Assembly (NCBI RefSeq): GCF_001458595.1
Contig: NZ_LN890327.1
Span: 76,177-140,176, forward strand
DNA from: Clostridium neonatale
Lineage (GTDB): Bacteria; Bacillota; Clostridia; Clostridiales; Clostridiaceae
Length of the DNA stretch: 64,000 nucleotides
Direction: 5' to 3'
Below, one piece after another: positions 58,750 through 64,000 of the stretch; position 1 is the stretch's first letter; every line of letters begins with the position of its first letter. The position numbers and the translations under genes were made by a program. Below the pieces are notes generated by a model. It did not search any database. It had not been told where the DNA came from and saw nothing but the letters and a program-made list of their open reading frames with translations.

Positions 58750-60879
58750 ATGAAAGAAAAAAATAGAATTACACATGAAGAAGCATTGACTAGAGCAAAA
58801 GAATTAGTAGAAAAAATGACATTACAAGAAAAAGCAGAGCAGTTAACTTATAACGCAGCAGCGATTAAACGTTTAAATATACCAAGATATAACTGGTGGA
58901 ATGAAGGTCTTCATGGAGTAGCAAGGGCAGGAACTGCTACTGTGTTTCCTCAAGCTATTGGATTAGCTTCTACTTTTGATGAAGAACTTTTAGAAAATGT
59001 AGCAGATACTATAGCAACAGAAGGTCGTGCAAAATATAATGAGTATTCTAGTAAAGATGACAGAGATATATATAAGGGAATAACATATTGGTCGCCTAAT
59101 GTAAATATATTTAGAGACCCTAGATGGGGAAGAGGACATGAGACATATGGAGAAGATCCATATTTAACATCTAGATTAGGAGTGGCCTTTATAAATGGTT
59201 TACAAGGTGAAGGGAAATATTTAAAAATAGCAGCATGTGCAAAGCATTTTGCAGTTCATAGTGGTCCAGAAGGTATAAGACATGAATTTAATGCAGTAAC
59301 AACAAAAAAAGATTTATATGAGACATATTTGCCAGCATTTGAAGCTTGTGTAAAAGAAGCAGATGTTGAAGCTGTAATGGGGGCCTATAATCGCACAAAT
59401 GGTGAACCATGTTGTGGAAGCAAAACATTATTAAAAGATATTCTAAGAGGTAAATGGAACTTTAAAGGACATGTAGTATCAGATTGTTGGGCAATAGCAG
59501 ATTTTCATTTGAATCATAAAGTAACTAGTACAGCAACTGAATCAGCAGCATTAGCTATAAAAAATGGATGTGATTTAAATTGTGGAAATGTATATCTTCA
59601 AATGATGTTAGCCTATAAAGAAGGGTTAGTTACGGAAGAAGATATAACTACTTCAGCTGAAAGATTAATAGCTACTAGAATAAGATTAGGAATGTTTGAT
59701 GACAAATGTGAATATAACGAAATACCTTATGAATCAAATGATTGCAAAGAACATAACGAACTTTCATTAAAGGCAGCAAGGAAGTCAATGGTTTTACTTA
59801 AAAATGATGGAACATTACCAATAGATAAATCTAGTTTAAAATCTATTGCAGTAATAGGTCCAAATGCTGATAGTCAAGTAATGCTTAAAGGAAATTATTC
59901 GGGTACGGCGTCTAAATATACAACTATACTTGAAGGAATACATGAAGCTGTAAATGAAGATACTAGAGTATATTATTCAGAAGGATGTCATTTATACAAA
60001 GATAGAGTAGAAGGACTGGCTCAACCTAAGGATAGAATATCAGAAGCAGTTTCAGTAGCAGAAAGATCAGATGTAGTAGTAGTATGTTTAGGATTAGATT
60101 CAACAATTGAAGGAGAACAAGGCGATGCAGGAAATAGTTATGGAGCAGGAGATAAGGAGAATCTGAATTTGCCAGGTACACAACAAGAGTTACTAGAAAA
60201 GGTTCTTGAAACTAAAAAACCAGTTATAGTAATTTTAGGATCAGGTAGTGCTCTTACACTTAATGGATTAGAAGAAAGTTGTGCTGCAATTATACAAGCA
60301 TGGTACCCTGGTAGTCATGGAGGTACTGCAGCAGCAGATTTAATATTTGGAAAATATTCTCCAAGTGGTAAGTTACCTGTAACATTCTATAAAAGCATTG
60401 ATAATATGCTTGAATTTAGCGATTATTCAATGAAGGGAAGAACTTATAGATATATTGAAGAAGAAGCTTTGTATCCATTTGGATATGGATTAACATATTC
60501 ACAAGTAGAGTTAAACAATTTAAATATCGAAGATATTAAAGAAGATTTTGAAAACGTAAATGTAAGCATAGATATTAAAAATATTGGAGGTTACGATGTT
60601 GAAGAAGTAGTTCAATGCTATTTGAAAAATTTAGAATCTAGATTTGCAGTACTAAATCATAGCTTAGTAGCATTTAAACGCATTAGTTTAAAGAAGGGAG
60701 AATCTAAAACTGTTACTTTAAATATTAGAAGAAAAGAATTTGAAGTTGTCAATGATGAGGGAGAACGAATTCTAGATAGTAAAAAGTTTAAATTATTTGT
60801 TGGAGTTTCTCAGCCTGATAAGAGAAGTATAGAGCTTACAGGAATAACACCATTAGAGAAAGAACTAAATTTAAAATAA
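58750..60879 (+). CDS. Glycoside hydrolase family 3, probable beta-xylosidase/glucosidase
   Basis: The 709-residue protein removes terminal beta-linked sugars from oligosaccharides. The GH3 N-terminal barrel has Y-N-W-W-N-E-G-L-H-G-V-A-R near 50 (a form common in beta-xylosidases), C-A-K-H-F-A-V-H near 165 and the nucleophile D245 in V-V-S-D-C-W. A GH3 C-terminal domain (from about 345) and a fibronectin III-like domain (about 585-690) follow. There is no signal peptide, so it acts inside the cell on imported oligosaccharides. AAGGAAG precedes the ATG. Confidence 0.9.
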   Translation: MKEKNRITHEEALTRAKELVEKMTLQEKAEQLTYNAAAIKRLNIPRYNWWNEGLHGVARAGTATVFPQAIGLASTFDEELLENVADTIATEGRAKYNEYSSKDDRDIYKGITYWSPNVNIFRDPRWGRGHETYGEDPYLTSRLGVAFINGLQGEGKYLKIAACAKHFAVHSGPEGIRHEFNAVTTKKDLYETYLPAFEACVKEADVEAVMGAYNRTNGEPCCGSKTLLKDILRGKWNFKGHVVSDCWAIADFHLNHKVTSTATESAALAIKNGCDLNCGNVYLQMMLAYKEGLVTEEDITTSAERLIATRIRLGMFDDKCEYNEIPYESNDCKEHNELSLKAARKSMVLLKNDGTLPIDKSSLKSIAVIGPNADSQVMLKGNYSGTASKYTTILEGIHEAVNEDTRVYYSEGCHLYKDRVEGLAQPKDRISEAVSVAERSDVVVVCLGLDSTIEGEQGDAGNSYGAGDKENLNLPGTQQELLEKVLETKKPVIVILGSGSALTLNGLEESCAAIIQAWYPGSHGGTAAADLIFGKYSPSGKLPVTFYKSIDNMLEFSDYSMKGRTYRYIEEEALYPFGYGLTYSQVELNNLNIEDIKEDFENVNVSIDIKNIGGYDVEEVVQCYLKNLESRFAVLNHSLVAFKRISLKKGESKTVTLNIRRKEFEVVNDEGERILDSKKFKLFVGVSQPDKRSIELTGITPLEKELNLK

Positions 60880-60961
60880 TAAAATTAATATAGATAATGC
60901 ATAAATTCTATAGAAATTAGGAAAGTATGAATTAACACATTTATATTAATTGGAGGAGTCT

Positions 60962-63900
60962 GTGAATAAGAAAATACTTTTTAATGACGAATGGGAATTT
61001 TTTAAAGGCAACTTAGAAACAGAATATAGTGGTAGATTATGTTTTTAAAAGATAGATATACCACACGATTGGTTAATATATAATTCGTTAGATCTTTATG
61101 AAAATAGTATTGGATGGTATAGAAAAAAATTTATGTACTCTAAAAACGAAGATGAAGTTCTATTATGTTTTGATGGAGTATATATGGATTCTACACTTTA
61201 TGTGAATAATAAGTTTGTTGGCGAATGGAAGTATGGATACTCATCCTTTGAGCATGATATAACAAATGTTCTTGTGGAGGGAGAAAATGAAATACTTATA
61301 AGAGTAATCCATCAAAGTCCTAATAGTAGGTGGTATTCAGGAGAAGGAATATATCGTAATGTATGGTTAAAAACAAGAGATAAAAATCATATTGAAACTA
61401 ATGGAATTTACGTTTCTATAAGAAAAGAGAATAAATTATGGAATGTAGAAATAAGTACAGAATTAAAGCTTTATGAAAATGCAAAATTATATCATAGCAT
61501 TATTTATAATAATGAAGTTATTTCTACAACTAGTGAAGAAGTTAAGCGTGGAGAGAAGAGAAATATTCAAACTATGATTGTAAAAGAACCATTATTATGG
61601 GATATAGACAATCCTAATTTATACAAGCTAGTTACAGAACTAAAATTAATAGACGGGTATAATTTAACAAATATTAAACATATTTCTAAAAATATAGAAT
61701 TTAAAGAAGTCATTATGGATCCAGATAAAGGATTAATATTAAATGGTAGAAAGATAAAATTAATTGGAGTATGTGAGCATCATGACTTATGGGCTTTAGG
61801 ATCAGCATTTAATAAAGAAGCACTAAGAAGAAGATTTAAAATATTAAAGGATATGGGGGTAAATGCTATAAGAACATTTCATAATATGCCAGATCCACAG
61901 TTTATGGATTTAGCTGATGAAATGGGATTTCTTATTGCCTCTGAAGCATTTGATATGTGGGAAAGAAGTAAGACAACTTATGATTATGCAAGATTTTTTA
62001 AAGAATGGTCACATAAAGATATGATGAGCTGGATTACTAGAAATAGAAATCATCCTAGTCTTTTAATGTGGAGTATTGGGAATGAGATTTATTATACTCA
62101 TGCAGATGTAAGAGGTCAAGAAATCACAAAAATGCTTATGGAATATGTAAAAGAATTTGATCCAAATGAAAATGCGAAAGTTACAATAGGTTCAAATTTT
62201 ATGCCATGGGAGAACGCTAAAAAGTGTGTTGATATAGTTAAAATTGCAGGCTATAATTATTCAGAAAAATATTATGAAGAACATCATGAAAAACATCATG
62301 AAAAACATAAAGATTGGATTATTTATGGAAGTGAAGCAGCTTCAGTAGTACAAAGTAGAGGAATATATCACTTTCCATTTGAGAAATCAATACTTGCAGA
62401 TGATGATGAACAATGTTCTGTACTTGGAAATAGTACAACAAGTTGGGGAGCAAAAAGTCCAGAAAGATGTATAACTGATGACAGGTATGCAGAATTTTCT
62501 CTTGGACAATTTATATGGACTGGATTTGATTATATAGGTGAACCTACACCTTATCATACAAAGAATTCCTATTTTGGACAAATTGATACTGCAACATTTA
62601 AAAAAGATTCTTATTATATTTATCAGTCTGAATGGACAGATTATAGGAAAAAACCAATGATTCATATACTTCCTTATTGGGATTTTAGTGAAAATCAAAT
62701 TGTAGATGTTAGAGTTTGTTCTAATGCTCCCAAAATTGAATTAAAGCTTAATGGAAAAGTTATAGGAAAATACAATATAGATCACAAAAAAGGAAAGGAT
62801 CTTGTTGGATGGTGGAAGATTCCTTATAAACGTAGAAATTATTATGAAAGATGAAGATGGAAACATAGTAGAAAATGCAAATAATAGAGTAAAAGTAAAT
62901 GTAAGTGGAGCTGGACGTTTAATTGGGTTAGATAATGGTGATAGTACCGATTATGATCAATATAAAGGATTAAGCAGAAGGTTATTTAGTGGTAAATTAA
63001 TGGCTATAATAGGGAAGCACTTTAGAAGAAGGATATATTAATATGGAAGTTTCATCAACTGGATTAGAAAGTACATCCATACAGCTTGAAGCTATTAGTG
63101 CAAATGATGAAGAGTTAAAAGGTATTTGTGCAAGTACAGAAAACAAGGAAATGGAAGTAGTAATGGGAAGCTTAGATGAAATACCAATACGTAAAATAGA
63201 AATAGTAAGTGAAGATGGACAAGAATTTGATATAAATAAGAAAGAAATAATTGTTAAAGCAAAGCTTTATCCAGAAAATGCTTCATATAAAGAGATAAAC
63301 TGGAGTGCTGTAAATGAAAGTGGAATAGTATCAAACATAGCTAAAGTTCAAAGTTTTGGAGATTATGCAAAGGTAACTGCTTTAGGAGATGGAGAGTTTA
63401 GAATCCGGTGTACAAGTAATAATGGTACTGATAAAGTAAAATTAATATCACAATTAGAATTTAAAGTAAATGGGCTTGAAGCTATATTTAAAAACCCATA
63501 TGAATTTGTGTCAGGTGGCTTGTTTGATCATGATGTAACAGGGAATGTTGGAAATGGAAATGAAAAAGGTCTTTGTTCAGATCGCTAAAAAGAAACAAGA
63601 GTAGGTTTTTATGATATTGATTTTGGTTCTTATGGCTCAGATACAATCATAGTATCATTCTTTACCCTAAGTGATCAAAAATGCGATTTTCAGGTTTGGG
63701 AAGGTATACCTGAAGGTCAAAATAGTACACTAGTTTGTGAATTTATTTATCAAAAAGAATCAATATGGAACGTATATCAAGAAGAAACTTATAAATTAAA
63801 CAAAAAACTTAAAGATGTAACTTCAGTTTATTTTGTTTTTTATAATAAAGTTCATATGAAAGGATTTATTTTTGAGAAGAAGAACAAAGCTTTTGAAAAA

Positions 63901-64000
63901 ATTATGGCTACAGAATGTAATAAGGTTTATGGTGATACATTCTTAATGAAAGAAGAGAGTATTGAAAGAATAGGAAATAATGTTTCACTGATATTTGAAG
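60962..64000 (+). pseudogene. Decayed glycoside hydrolase family 2 gene (beta-galactosidase-like), runs off the window
   Basis: A GTG at 60962 after GGAGG starts V-N-K-K-I-L-F-N-D-E-W. The frame stops at TAA 61046-61048 and continues past it with I-D-I-P-H-D-W-L. The long middle (61049-62854) has the GH2 sandwich and barrel with acid Glu in M-W-S-I-G-N-E and nucleophile Glu in Y-G-S-E-A-A-S. Near 62830 sequence seems deleted with a frame change; an extra G in GGG (63012-63014) shifts frame again; TAA 63586-63588 interrupts the C-terminal part, after which a CBM6-like beta-sandwich (V-G-F-Y-D-I-D-F-G) continues to the window end. Four lesions make function unlikely. Confidence 0.88.

Noticed and set aside
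62802..63041. Apparent separate small gene of 79 codons
   Set aside because: Its sequence is the continuation of the GH2 protein in another frame, so it is part of the pseudogene.

Overview
This is an AT-rich, gene-dense bacterial chromosome segment with almost all genes on the + strand. It comes from an endospore-forming, fermentative Firmicute. The sporulation genes (spoIID, a spoIIQ-type gene, spoIIID, yyaC), the S-box metK leader, the raiA-motif RNA and strongly A/T-biased codons point to Clostridium sensu stricto. The pentose and plant-sugar cluster fits a saccharolytic, solvent-forming species near C. beijerinckii or C. saccharobutylicum. That species guess is inference; no database was searched.

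Layout. Positions 1-4700 hold the end of the F1Fo ATP synthase operon (atpH'-A-G-D-C), closed by two hairpins. Positions 4.9-11.3 kb hold envelope and sporulation genes: ywmB, murA, spoIID, spoIIQ, spoIIID, mbl and, on the other strand, yyaC. Positions 11.9-12.6 kb are a six-tRNA cluster (Tyr-Val-Thr-Tyr-Thr-Tyr). Next come an S-box riboswitch and metK, then recD2, a ComFA-like gene and comFC. A raiA-motif non-coding RNA follows, apparently with its own promoter inside the end of comFC, then hpf, secA and prfB (with its programmed frameshift). Two Hsp20 genes sit behind a promoter flanked by paired CtsR-type operators.

Positions 25.1-39.4 kb are a mosaic: an M28 peptidase and a small membrane protein on the - strand, a two-component system, a CPBP protease homologue, tex, a glycerate kinase relic, an isolated glgB, a CBS protein, an EamA transporter, a shortened CNNM protein and an mnmM-like methyltransferase. 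Several intergenic regions carry repeats or long hairpins.

Positions 39.6-64 kb are a pentose and plant-oligosaccharide region. It contains a ChvE/MmsA/MmsB monosaccharide ABC transporter with a cre-like site at its promoter, a chemoreceptor broken by a homopolymer frameshift, a YesM/AraC-type two-component system, xylulokinase, a ROK repressor, transaldolase, transketolase, a DUF4867 protein, an L-fucose/L-arabinose-type isomerase, a GH3 beta-xylosidase/glucosidase and a decayed GH2 gene that runs off the end. Together they suggest uptake of a pentose, isomerisation, phosphorylation to xylulose 5-phosphate and entry into the non-oxidative pentose phosphate pathway. No classical xylA, araB or araD is visible in the window.

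The observations most worth following up are the raiA RNA and its embedded promoter, a dispersed repeat whose hairpin stem shows compensatory changes, the FucI-type isomerase plus DUF4867 pair next to xylB, and several genes lacking expected catalytic residues (SpoIIQ, ComFA-like, CPBP).
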